Below the pieces are notes generated by a model that was not told the origin of the DNA, did no database searches, and worked only from the letters and a program-made list of their open reading frames with translations. The position numbers and the translations under genes were made by a program. From positions 67,628 through 131,627 of the forward strand of contig CBDDDW010000023.1 of assembly GCA_965226805.1 (NCBI GenBank): a stretch of 64,000 nt of DNA, given 5' to 3'. Of the stretch, positions 53,018 to 61,889 are shown piece after piece (within the stretch, counting starts at the first letter, position 1; the number at the start of each line of letters is the position of its first letter). The DNA comes from CBDDDW01 sp965226805 (lineage in GTDB: Bacteria > Chloroflexota > Dehalococcoidia > Lucifugimonadales > JAGWBF01).

Positions 53018-54424
53018 TCACGCGTTGGGTGGCCTGATTGTATGCCACTGAGTGGCCTGTTCGTAAGCGTGAGCCACTTTGAGGACCATCCCGTCGCGTC
53101 CCGGACTTCCTCCTAGCTCAAGCGCGATAGGCAGGCCGTCGGAGCTGAACCCGCAAGGCAACGTGATAGCGGGACCTCCAGCCACGTTGAACATGGGAGT
53201 GTGGACGTATGGTAGAAGGGCCGACTCTTTGCTGGTGTACCTTCTGGGCTGGTCCAACTCTATCCCCTCGGCCGGCCTGGACAGGGTCGGCATCGCCAGG
53301 ACATCATACTTTTCAAAGGCCCCAAGCACTTCCCCACGCAGCAGGCTCCTCAGTTTCTCTGCCTTGTAGTAGGCCTGGGCCGGGAGGATGCTCGCGGTCA
53401 ACAGAGCTATGCGGGCCCCCTGACCAAACTCAGGGCGCCGGTTTCTGACCCACTCCATGTAGCGCGAGGCTGCCTCCACTATCAAAATTAATCTTACTAT
53501 CACAGCCGACCGTATCGTCAGAGGCAGGGAGACCTCCTCTACCGACGCCCCGAGTTCAGCCAAGACAGTCGTAGCTTTGACGACGGCTTCACGGACTTCA
53601 TCCTCCACCATATCCCCATAGACTTGCTCCTTGATGACGCCCACCCGGACACCCCGAATATCGCCGTCCAGGTCTCGACGGTAGTCCGGTGTAGGAAGCT
53701 GCCATGTATAAGGGTCTTTGGGATCATGGCCTACGACGGCCTGCAGGGTGATGGCTGCATCCTCCACCGTCCGCGATATTGGTCCGATCGTGTCCATGGA
53801 CCAGGCTCCAGTCATGAGACCGTAGCGGCTGACCAGACCCCAACTGGGCTTCAAACCCACCACGCCGCAACGTGCGGCCGGCAGCCGTACAGAGCCTCCG
53901 GTGTCCTCTCCGAGCGAGGTGGCACAGAGGAAGGCAGCCGTGGCTGTTGCTGAGCCGCTGCTAGAGAAGCCCGCATGCCTGTCCAGGTTCCAGGGATTGC
54001 GGGGAGTGCTGTAACGGTGAGGCAGCGCCAGACCTAGCTCGCTGAGGTTGGTCTTGCCCAGGAGCACGGCCCCCGCCCTCTTCAGATTCACAAGAGCCGT
54101 GGCATCCTCGTCAGGGATGAAATCTCGCAGTAGACGGGAGCCGCCGGTAGTTCTGATCCCCTTTGTCCAGAGATGGTCTTTGATGGCCACCGGCATCCCG
54201 TGCATCGGTCCCAGATAGTTCCCTCGTACGATAGCCAACTCCGCCTCCCGGGCAGCTGAGCGTGCCTCCTTTCGACAGACCCTAAGGTAGGAGTTGAACT
54301 TGAAGTCCAAGTCGTCAATGCGGTCGATGTAAGCCTCTGTAGCCTCTACCGGAGAAATCTCTTTCCTTGATATGAATCGTGATAACTCAGTAGCTGAAAG
54401 GAAGGGGATATCCGTTTTCTGCAT
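53018..54424 (-). CDS. Amidase-signature family hydrolase
   Basis: A 468-residue amidase of the AS family. Catalytic Lys82 lies in MPVAIKDHLWTKG, the cis-serine in GFSSSGSATATAAFL (about 154-155), and nucleophile Ser178 in LGEDTGGSVRLPAA. GLKPSWGLVSRYGLM and MDTIGPISRTVEDAA complete the signature. Related to GatA, but no gatB or gatC is nearby and it has the features of a catabolic amidase. It is the last gene before the second tRNA half. Confidence 0.9.
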   Translation of the reverse strand: MQKTDIPFLSATELSRFISRKEISPVEATEAYIDRIDDLDFKFNSYLRVCRKEARSAAREAELAIVRGNYLGPMHGMPVAIKDHLWTKGIRTTGGSRLLRDFIPDEDATALVNLKRAGAVLLGKTNLSELGLALPHRYSTPRNPWNLDRHAGFSSSGSATATAAFLCATSLGEDTGGSVRLPAARCGVVGLKPSWGLVSRYGLMTGAWSMDTIGPISRTVEDAAITLQAVVGHDPKDPYTWQLPTPDYRRDLDGDIRGVRVGVIKEQVYGDMVEDEVREAVVKATTVLAELGASVEEVSLPLTIRSAVIVRLILIVEAASRYMEWVRNRRPEFGQGARIALLTASILPAQAYYKAEKLRSLLRGEVLGAFEKYDVLAMPTLSRPAEGIELDQPRRYTSKESALLPYVHTPMFNVAGGPAITLPCGFSSDGLPIALELGGSPGRDGMVLKVAHAYEQATQWHTIRPPNA

Positions 54425-55003
54425 TCTAGATCCACGGAGCGTGGGTTGACTATTTAGCAGGGTACCGAAACGAGTAGAGTCTATGGGTTTTTACTGGGCC
54501 CGTCAACCAACGAGACTTCAGAAAACGATGCCCTTTGATTCCTGCGGCAGAGTGGGTCGCATTACCCGCATGCTAGGCTCCCTGCGCTGGTGGAACCTTT
54601 TAGCCGCTGCGGTCTCACTGCATACTTGGCTGCCGTGCAGGAGGAGCGTGCTAGCTGCTAGCAGGCTCCGATAAGCTACAACATGATATCCTAAGAGACA
54701 ACCCATCAGAAAAGTTCCGTGGACATCCTGAGCCACGACAGTCTGAAACCCGAGTGAAGTTGTAGTTGACACGACCTCTGAGCCGGCGTAGCTCAGTGGT
54801 AGAGCAGCGGTTTCGTAAACTGTTAGCCATAGAGCAACTGAGCGCAATTAGCTACAAACCGCATACCCCGCCCCGTCCTTCCAAAGCTAAAAGTGGGTTC
54901 AGTAAAACGGGGTGCAACGAATTAGATTTACAAATAGATTCACAAGTTTGTAGGTCAAACAAGATAGTCCCTAACCCGCCAGGTCGGCACTATCCTGGTG
55001 AGT
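54425..55003. other. Non-coding region around tRNA-half copy 2
   Basis: A 579-bp gap between the amidase and the antitoxin gene. Apart from the 38-nt tRNA half at 54782-54819 I see no gene. The sequence after the tRNA half is unrelated to that after copy 1, and no integrase remnant is evident. Confidence 0.6.
54782..54819 (+). tRNA. 5' half of tRNA-Thr(CGU), boundary copy 2
   Basis: Identical over all 38 nt to the segment at 27673-27710, in the same orientation, starting at tRNA nucleotide 1 and ending after the first base of the 3' anticodon stem. The following sequence cannot complete a tRNA. Unlike copy 1, no -10 element is at the expected upstream position (GTTGAC instead of TACAAT), which suggests that this copy came in on an element. 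Probable attachment-site repeat. Confidence 0.85.
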
Positions 55004-55336
55004 TCACCTTGACACTTCAGCCGCGTTCTCGACTGCCTCTAGGCGTAGTCGCAGCCCTAGAGCCCGAGCGATCTTTAGCAGGGTTGCAAACGACGGATTG
55101 CCGTCCGCCGATAGCGCCTTGTAGAGTCCATGACGACTCAGCCCAGCAGTCTGTGCTAATTGAGCGACATTCTGAGCACGAGCGATATCACTGAGCGCAG
55201 CACGTATCAGGCTACCATCTCCAGGGTCCTCCTCAATACACGCCTGTAGGTACTCGTTGAACTCCTCTGGATGATGAAGCAACTCCTCAACCGCATCCCA
55301 GCGTGCAAACGTCTCTAGCGTCGTTGTCTGCGCCAT
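55004..55336 (-). CDS. higA: HigA-like antitoxin
   Basis: A 110-residue antitoxin with a C-terminal Xre-type helix-turn-helix: NVAQLAQTAGLSRHGLYKAL is the DNA-binding helix pair, then NPSFATLLKIARALGLRL. The N-terminal region (FNEYLQACIEEDPGDGSLI) is the pattern of addiction-module antidote proteins. ATG 55336 follows GGGAGGCACAACC and lies inside the 3' end of the toxin gene (22-bp overlap). It neutralises the toxin and represses the promoter at 55644-55673. Confidence 0.88.
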   Translation of the reverse strand: MAQTTTLETFARWDAVEELLHHPEEFNEYLQACIEEDPGDGSLIRAALSDIARAQNVAQLAQTAGLSRHGLYKALSADGNPSFATLLKIARALGLRLRLEAVENAAEVSR

Positions 55337-55638
55337 GGTTGTGCCTCCCACTTCTTAGCTATCCCCTTGGCCCGCTCGATATCCCTCGGCTGACTGTCCT
55401 TCTCGCCTCCGCAGAGCAGGACAACCATGTCGGAACCGCGCCATGTGTAATAGAGCCGGTATCCTGGTCGCACGTGCATACGCATCTCGGAAATACCATC
55501 TCCGAGCGCCTTCGTATCTCCCAAATGCCCCAGTAGCTCAACGCGCCTTAGCCTTGCCTCAATCCGTGTCCGCCCCTGGCTATCCCGTAAGCCGCGAAGC
55601 CAGCGTGCAAATGTCGCGCTTCTGACTACTGTTATCAC
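55315..55638 (-). CDS. higB: HigB/RelE-like toxin (PF05973)
   Basis: A 107-residue RelE-superfamily mRNA interferase of the addiction-module killer type. The pattern FARWLRGLRDSQGRTRIEAR, LGDTKALGDGISEMRMHVRP and GYRLYYTWRGSDMVVLLCGG is diagnostic, ending with SQPRDIERAKGIAKKW. The GTG start at 55638 has no ribosome site and coincides with the predicted transcription start, so the message may be leaderless. The toxin precedes the antitoxin, as in higBA. Located just beyond the island boundary, where such modules often stabilise integrated DNA. Confidence 0.88.
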   Translation of the reverse strand: MITVVRSATFARWLRGLRDSQGRTRIEARLRRVELLGHLGDTKALGDGISEMRMHVRPGYRLYYTWRGSDMVVLLCGGEKDSQPRDIERAKGIAKKWEAQPWRRQRR

Positions 55639-55643
55639 TTACA

Positions 55644-55673
55644 TAGTGTACACTACAGTTGCCACTATTTCAA
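55644..55673 (-). promoter_or_regulatory. higBA promoter with operator palindrome
   Basis: Minus-strand TTGAAA (55668-55673), 17-bp spacer and TACACT (55645-55650). The -10 lies inside the palindrome TAGTGTACACTA (55644-55655), a likely HigA operator, giving autorepression. Confidence 0.65.
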
Positions 55674-55877
55674 GAGACATGGGGTTAGGCGTGACCAGCG
55701 GGGAGTTAGGTCATAGCGGTTCGGGTGGTAGGGACGGGATGCCCATAGTGCGTAGCGAACAGGAGCAGACCCACGCCACCACTGCCGATCAGAAACTTCC
55801 TCCAGGGGTCGCACCCTTCCTTGTTCCGCCGCTTTGATGCTCTCACGTAATTGAGCCATCAACTCAGGGTCGGACAT
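55665..55877 (-). pseudogene. Antitoxin-like remnant
   Basis: The first 28 residues (MSDPELMAQLRESIKAAEQG and RVRPLEEV) look like the N-terminus of a small Phd/RelB/ParD-type antitoxin. The rest of the 70-residue frame is Trp- and Arg-rich and unlike a protein, suggesting the end was lost. GGAG is just upstream of the ATG at 55877. No toxin partner follows it. Its end overlaps the higBA promoter. Confidence 0.4.
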
Positions 55878-55895
55878 GATCTCCAGGGTGTAGGG

Positions 55896-55915
55896 TGTCA
55901 GCGCAATTGGACACT
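55896..55915 (+). mobile_element. Possible left end of a disrupted IS3-family element
   Basis: TGTCAGCGCAATTGGACACT resembles the TG-initiated terminal repeats of IS3-family elements. With the IS3 orfA starting at 57710, this suggests that IS1380 copy 2 inserted into the IS3 element between its left end and its first gene. No matching right end is seen. Confidence 0.35.
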
Positions 55916-55983
55916 ATTGAGGCCTAGAAAACCGAAGAGGTTGGGGGTGGTAGAGGCTCCTTCAGAGGGGTAGATTAACCCTA

Positions 55984-57691
55984 AGCCCGAATCCACCGAA
56001 GGACGGCCTTGGGGACAGTCCTTGAAGAAGCCATCGGGTGCTCCTCTGAATCTGGGATAATGGTTTTGGAACAGAAACCAGCCCGGAAACAAGGAGCACC
56101 CAATAGATGCTGCCACAGAACAAACCCGACCGTATCCGCATCCTCTTTGACGACCATCGCCTGGTGGCCAATGCCGGCCTGCTCCTGCCGGCCACCCTAG
56201 CCCGGCACCTGGGCCTGCGGGAACTCGTCGACCATCACCTTGACCTCGGCGGAGCGCCGGGACGGGCGAACACTGGGGACAAGATGCTGACGCTGGTCGC
56301 TTCCGCGCTGGCAGGCGGCGACTGCATCGACGACGCCGATGCGCTGCGCGCTGGTGGGACGGTCGGTGTTCTAGGCTGCGTGGTCAAGGCGCCATCCACC
56401 CTGGGGACCTTCCTGCGCAGCTTCCGGTGGGGGCATGTCCGTCAACTCGACCGCGTGAGCCGCCAGTTGTTGGCCCGGGCCTGGGCCGCTGGGGCCGGAC
56501 CCGGCGACTCGCCCCTGACCATCGACCTGGACTCGACCATCTGCGAGACCTATGGACTGGCCAAGGAGGGAGCGCGCCACCACGGCTATACCGGCGCCCG
56601 CGGCTATCACCCGCTGCTGGCCATTGCCGCCGGCACCGGCGAGGTGCTGATGTCCCGGCTGCGCGAGGGCCGGGCCAACACCGCCCGTGGCGCCGCCCAC
56701 TTCCTGCGTGAGACGGTGGGGCGGGTGCGCTACGGCGGGGCCAGGGGACAACTCACGGTGCGGGCCGACAGCGGCTTCTACGCCCACACTGTCGTTGCCG
56801 CCTGCCGGGAAATGGATGTCCGCTTCTCTATCACCATCCGCCAGCGCGCCAGCCTGCGGGACCTGATCGAGGCGATACCAGAGGAGGACTGGACTCCCAT
56901 TCCCTACTGGATGGACGGCGCCGCCGATGTCGCCGAGACGACTTACACCCCGTTCCAGACCAAGCCGGACGCCGCGCCGGTGCGGCTCATTGTCCGGCGG
57001 GTGAAGCCGACGCCCGGTTCCCAGCTCGCCCTCTTCGCCAGATACAGCTATCACGCCTTCATCACCGACCGCGATGGGGAGACGCTGGAACTGGAGGCCG
57101 ATCATCGCCGCCACGCCGAGGTCGAGAACGCCATACGCGACCTCAAGTACGGCGTCGGGCTGAACCACATGCCGTCGGGGCGCTTCGCCGCCAACGGCGC
57201 CTGGCTGGCGGTCCAGGTGATGGCGCATAACCTGGCCCGCTGGACAGCCCGCATCGGCCTGGGTCAGCAGATCGTGACCACCAAGACCCTCAGGCGGCGG
57301 GTCTTCGCTCTGGTGGGACGGATCACCCGCTCGGCGCGCCGCCTCACTTTGCATCTCCCCCGGCGCTGGCCTTGGGAAACCCAGTTCAGTCGCGCCTTGG
57401 CCCGGCTGCAAGCCATTCCATTCCCGGCCTGACGGCCAGCCTGCAACTGACCCAACGTCCCCGCAATCTCGCGCCACCCCGGTCGCGAGAGTCCCCTGCT
57501 GCGTATCCTCTCGCCATCCCGCGCATCGCAACTCCCGCATAGGGCCTTAGGGGCCCTGTGCGGCGACTGAAGACCCTCCGCCGGCCTCCCATCTACCCCA
57601 AGACCCCAGGCCATCTCCCCTGTAGCTCCCTCACCCACCCCCTTCCGCTGTCCTCACGCCGTCCATCCGTGTCCTTCGGTGGATTCGGGCT
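55984..57691 (+). mobile_element. IS1380-family insertion sequence, copy 2
   Basis: A 1708-bp copy with the same perfect terminal inverted repeats as copy 1. I see two base differences from copy 1: one silent in the transposase (56868) and one in the 3' non-coding part (57567). Flanking bases (CTA left, TAG right) give no clear direct duplication. It appears nested in a truncated IS3-family element. Confidence 0.93.
56107..57432 (+). CDS. IS1380-family transposase, copy 2
   Basis: A 441-residue DDE transposase identical in sequence to copy 1 (Asp140/142, Asp221 and Glu340 intact) with the same AAGGAG ribosome site. Apparently functional; near identity of the copies indicates recent transposition. 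Confidence 0.93.
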   Translation: MLPQNKPDRIRILFDDHRLVANAGLLLPATLARHLGLRELVDHHLDLGGAPGRANTGDKMLTLVASALAGGDCIDDADALRAGGTVGVLGCVVKAPSTLGTFLRSFRWGHVRQLDRVSRQLLARAWAAGAGPGDSPLTIDLDSTICETYGLAKEGARHHGYTGARGYHPLLAIAAGTGEVLMSRLREGRANTARGAAHFLRETVGRVRYGGARGQLTVRADSGFYAHTVVAACREMDVRFSITIRQRASLRDLIEAIPEEDWTPIPYWMDGAADVAETTYTPFQTKPDAAPVRLIVRRVKPTPGSQLALFARYSYHAFITDRDGETLELEADHRRHAEVENAIRDLKYGVGLNHMPSGRFAANGAWLAVQVMAHNLARWTARIGLGQQIVTTKTLRRRVFALVGRITRSARRLTLHLPRRWPWETQFSRALARLQAIPFPA

Positions 57692-57709
57692 TAGTGAAAG
57701 GAGTCATTG

Positions 57710-58111
57710 ATGACCCAGGTAGAGGATCAGGCCAGTCAAGCTGAGGAGCGAAGCCAGGAGACACGAAGCTTCGTGCGTCAGGTCCGTGCAGCGACCCGCC
57801 GTAAGTATACCCCTGAAGAGAAGATCCGCATCGTCTTGGAGGGGTTCAGACGGGAGACTACCGTTAATGACCTGTGCCGACGGGAAGGAATCAAACCCCA
57901 CTCCTACTACGCCTGGACGAAGGGGTTCATGGAAGCTGGGAAGGAGAGGTTGACTCGGGACAGTGTGCGTGATGCGACCCGGCAAGAGATAGAGCAGCTC
58001 AAGCGGGAGAACAGAGAACTGAAGCAGCTGGTGGGTGAGTTGTCCCTGGAGTTGCACCGCTTCAAAAAAACAGCTCTGCCGCCCCTACACGACAACGGCA
58101 CCGTCGCATGA
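57710..58111 (+). CDS. IS3-family transposase OrfA
   Basis: A 133-residue DNA-binding subunit. RRKYTPEEKIRIVLEGFRRE begins the HTH, DLCRREGIKPHSYYAWTKGF is its recognition part, and a leucine-zipper-like segment (QEIEQLKRENRELKQLVGEL) follows. ATG 57710 follows AAGGAGTCATTG. It starts only 18 bp beyond IS1380 copy 2, so its original promoter is displaced. Overlaps OrfB by ATGA. Confidence 0.88.
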   Translation: MTQVEDQASQAEERSQETRSFVRQVRAATRRKYTPEEKIRIVLEGFRRETTVNDLCRREGIKPHSYYAWTKGFMEAGKERLTRDSVRDATRQEIEQLKRENRELKQLVGELSLELHRFKKTALPPLHDNGTVA

Positions 58112-58608
58112 GCGTAGTGGAACAATCGAAGGTCGTGGCTGAGGTGGAGCGACATGGTAGAGGGAAGAACAGGCGACTCAGGGAGCTTGGCATTTCCAGG
58201 AGCACGTATTATTGGTGGAGGTGGAGGCACCGGCAGGGTAGTTGGGAGGGTACGGAAGGAACTGAGAGGCCCTGGAATCGCCTGCGTCCAGAAGAGGAGG
58301 CAGTAGTGCTGGCGGCAGCCCGTGGGATGCCGACCTGGCGAAGCCGGCAGTTGGCGGCTTGGCTCACCGACCACAGAGGCCTATCGGTCTCCGCCTCCAC
58401 AGTCTATCGTATTCTGAGACGGGAGGGTCTGGTGAAACGGATCGAATACCAGTTGGCAGCGAGCAAAGAGTACCAGCACAAGACCACAGGGCCCCACCAG
58501 CTGTGGGCCACCGATGCCTCCTACTTCCGTGTAGTGGGATGGGGCTACTACTACCTCGTGACGGTGATGGACGACTACTCTCGGTTCATGTTCAATGATA
58601 TTCAATAG
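58108..58608 (+). pseudogene. IS3-family transposase OrfB, truncated
   Basis: The N-terminal 166 residues of an IS3 integrase-type transposase: LRELGISRSTYYWWRWRHRQ, STVYRILRREGLVKR, and the first catalytic Asp in LWATDASYFRVVGWGYYYLV, TVMDDYSRF. The frame ends at 58608 with NDIQ and the sequence beyond is unrelated, so the second Asp and Glu of the DDE triad are missing. Inactive remnant. Confidence 0.87.
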
Positions 58609-59248
58609 ACACGAAAAACTGCGGTACTCGTGGGCGGTCGATTTGGATACAACCAGGTAAGGTCGGGCGGAACAACAAATGGTTGTGCCACCTCGACCCT
58701 AATGACCGGTTCGAGCCTTCTTAGATGGGCCTAATTGGACGGTAGGCAGTACCATTTTTGAGATGTGGCTGGGCGGACTGTGAGGCTCCAGCGGGATGCG
58801 GCGCCTACCGGGCGGTGACCGTGAGGCAGAGGTGAGCAGGCCTCCGCCCAGTAGGTTCAGAGCGTTGGATGTCCTAGATCGCTCCACCGATTCGCATGAG
58901 CGTCCGAATCAGCGATGACGGGTCTGCATGCAGAGTGTGGCTGGCTTGCATCAATGCGGCGGGGGCATCTGGCCGGATGTTTTTTCGGAGATGAGAATTG
59001 CTGTGGCCCTTGTTATCGCTCAGTAACCCATCTGAAAACAAGTGTATGCTCAGGTCTTCGCACATCGGCGCTCACCTGGCGGGCGGATCATGGAGGCTGC
59101 GTTCCTGAGCCCGAGCGTGATGCACTGCAAACTCTTCGCTGGGACGTTCTACTGTAGAGCTCATAACCCCCGCTCTAGGATAGAACGCACATGGTGGCGA
59201 CGTTCCGCACCCACAGCTCCACTGTCACCTCTCTATGGGAACCGCAAC
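58609..59248. other. Non-coding, decayed region
   Basis: About 640 bp with only short open frames in all directions and no recognisable protein, RNA or repeat. It lies between the IS3 remnant and a decayed gene, and is probably debris of earlier insertions or deletions. Confidence 0.6.
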
Positions 59249-60305
59249 CTACTCAGGTACGGCGACGACAGGACCCTTGGCGCGCTCAAGTGACGCCCAG
59301 CTTACGATCAGACCAATGGCGTCCGTTGGGATGCCCAGTTGCGGCAACAAAACGGGTAACGCATCAGCAACCATCTGGGGATCATAGGCGTTCACGACCA
59401 ATATGGTGCGGTTTTCATGGGTTGGATTGAAGGGGTCGTCAACTGGCTGTACCCGTTCGGTCGGCCACACCACATCCCGGTTGGGATTGGCGTAGTTATC
59501 CGCAATATTTGCCCCGAGTATTCCGACTGTGTTCCCAGCCGACGTGGAGAACCGGTTCAGTATCGTGGCCCAGCGCCATAGGTCACCGAAGTCGTATTTG
59601 ACGGGGATTTCGACAACTTCCAGGTCCGAATAGTGACCGGAGGCCAGCTCCTCCTTCAGTGTTCTAAGCTGCTCCTCATCCTCTGGAGGAAGTTTCACCT
59701 GGAGATAAATTCTATAGGTGCTGTCTTCCTCCGGGTCCGGGGCTACCTTCCAACCCGCGAATCCGCTCTCAGGGTTAGCGCTTCCATAGACGGCAAACCG
59801 ATCCCCAGGTCGAACAGTCGATCCTTCTGGGCGAAGGGAAACTTGTGACGTCCGACGTCCGACACGTCGAAGCTAGCTTCACCAGCATCCCCCGGTGACG
59901 GCTCATATACATCCACCTTTGGCCATAGCTGCTCCCAGGAGGCCCAGCCTGGTCTTGAGCGCCGGGCCTCCGCACCGCCTGCCAGTATCTCCGCGTTCCT
60001 AAACCCATTCGGCCAAGGGAGATTCCCTCAATGAGCTTGGCTCTGAAAATGGGTAAAGCCACGATTCGAGGAGGCACCATTCGTAGGTTCCCCAGCATTC
60101 CCAATACTTGGTCGTGTCGCGGGGTTCCACACTTGGCCACTGGAGATAGAATTCTATCGCCCTCTCCCTGAAGAAAGCCGCAGTCTCGGGACCTGGCCTC
60201 TCCGGCTGTCGAATGTAGATATATAGGATTGCCGCCGCCGTTGTAGATGACGTCAACGTCGATCAAGCCTGCCACCTCGGCCTGTTCCAATAAGTAGCAG
60301 TGCAT
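59249..60305 (-). pseudogene. Decayed gene of an unrecognised protein family, copy 1
   Basis: The best-preserved part is a 149-codon frame (59249-59698) containing VVEIPVKYDFGDLWRWATIL, NRFSTSAGNTVGILGANIAD and ADALPVLLPQLGIPTDAIGL. Reading continues in frame upstream through VYGSANPESGFAGWKVAPDP to about 59890, where a stop and frame change occur. Further upstream, SWEQLWPKVDVYEPSPGDAG and PETAAFFRERAIEFYLQWPS appear in other frames. So a longer gene has been broken by frameshifts. A paralogue of the preserved part is found, also broken, at 62598-63341. Family and function unknown. Confidence 0.6.
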
Positions 60306-60327
60306 TGGCTCTCCAGAAAGCAGGCCG

Positions 60328-61862
60328 TCATAGCAACTTCTCAGGGGGTGGCTCGGAGCTTGATACCAGCGGCGCCGACTCCTCGGGCGGGACGCTTATC
60401 TCCGCGTCCAGTGCGTACACATCGCCATTGTCAAGACTCACGTAAACGACCCCTCCGACCACATCCAGGTGTGAGGGCGGGCGGTCCATCAGGTAGCGCC
60501 AGCGCAGCTCCCCGGTGGATGCATCCAGGACCAACACATCCCCGAACACCTGACCATAGTCCACCGGGATGTAGACCACCCCATCTTGAACCACAGTGGA
60601 CCGAAAGCTGATTCCCCATGTGTAGGTCGTCCGTCGTTCCTCTCCTGCCGAGGTATCCAGGACGTATGTGTAGTAAGAACGATCCAGGTATACCACTGCG
60701 TCGACCACGGTTGGGGGTGGTTCCCCACTGCTCGACGTCCAGAGTTGCTCTCCGGTCGAGGCATCAATTGCGTAGAGTGGACCGCTCAGCGAGTCGATAT
60801 AGACTACTCCACCAGTCACCATAGGTTGAGTTGATCTGCCACTGGCTGTATAAGAGTTCCAGACCTCGTTGCCGGTGGCGGCATCTAATGCGTATAACTT
60901 GCCACCAACACCCAGAGAACCTGTGTAGACCACTCCGTCAACCACCGTCAGCGCGGACGGAAACCCTTGTAAGTGGGCGATCGGGGACCCCCATATCCGT
61001 CAGATGCAGCGTTTTCTCCACAGACAAGACCTGGGAGCTCCAGAGGTGCTCTCCGTTCGCGCCGTCCAGAGCATGCACATATCCCCGGCCATAACTGTTC
61101 TCGTCCCAAGTCACCGAACCGATGTAGACCACTCCATCCGCCACGGCCAGGGAACCACCACTGCCGCGCACTTCGGACTGCCAGATATGCTCTCCAGTAA
61201 TGGCATCAAGCGCGAATACAGGCCCATCGAGGTAGTTACCTTGGTAAATCGTTCCGATGTAGGCGACGCCATCAATCACAGCCAACGTAATGGGCAAGAC
61301 GTCTTCCATATTTTGATCGAAGCTCCAGAGCGGTTCGCCGTCGGCGGCGCTCAGTGCGACGATGGGGCCGTAGTCACTGATTATGTAAACCACTCCGTCC
61401 ACAGGGGACCGGGCGCGCGTCACCGCCTACGTCCTCGCTCCAGAGCGTTGTTCCCGCCTTGGCATCCAGCGCGTGGAGGAGACCGTATCCAGGGCTCGCG
61501 TAGACCACTCCGTCGGCTACCGCAGTGACGGTATAGCCGCGACCCGTTTCAGCGTGCCATAGCAGCTTCCCGGTCCGGAAGTTCAAAGGTTCCGGCATTG
61601 GCAGAGGTGGCCTGGTTGGTGACGGTGTTGGTTGCGTCGGTGTGGGTTCGCGCCTAGCCGTTGGTGCTACCGTAGACGGGCTCGGTGTCGATGATGCATT
61701 CGTTGGTTTTGAGACAGGTGTCTCCGTAGGGGTGCGGGTATATGTGAGTTCTGGGGAAGAAGTGGGCTGCGGCTCGTCGTCGCAGGCGACAGCGGCCAGC
61801 ATCAGAAGGGCCAACAGTCCCCCAATGATGGCGAGGGTCCAGACTCGGAGCCCCCGTTTCAT
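60328..61862 (-). pseudogene. PQQ-type beta-propeller lipoprotein, frameshifted
   Basis: A lipoprotein with signal MKRGLRVWTLAIIGGLLALL, lipobox AAVAC, a Pro/Thr/Ser linker, then at least eight PQQ-like repeats such as VADGVVYIGSVTWDENSYGR, ALDGANGEHLWSS and VYALDAEISVPPEE. The frame changes twice. Near 61400 the text jumps from WSEDVGGDARPV to SPVDGVVYIISDYG. Near 60970, at a G-run, it jumps from LHLTDMGVP to IAHLQGFPSALTVVDGVVYT. Similar to BamB-like propellers of the cell envelope. Two single-base changes or sequencing errors would explain it. Confidence 0.8.
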
Positions 61863-61889
61863 TCCTGATTCCTTGCTGTGAAACCTCAT

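Noticed and set aside
58700..58725. GGTTCGAGCC resembling a tRNA T-arm, as the missing 3' half of tRNA-Thr
   Set aside because: The stem sides do not pair and there is no matching acceptor strand.
59775..60305. A 176-codon open frame as an independent gene
   Set aside because: Its text is not protein-like over most of its length; better segments appear in other frames, so it is treated as part of a decayed gene.
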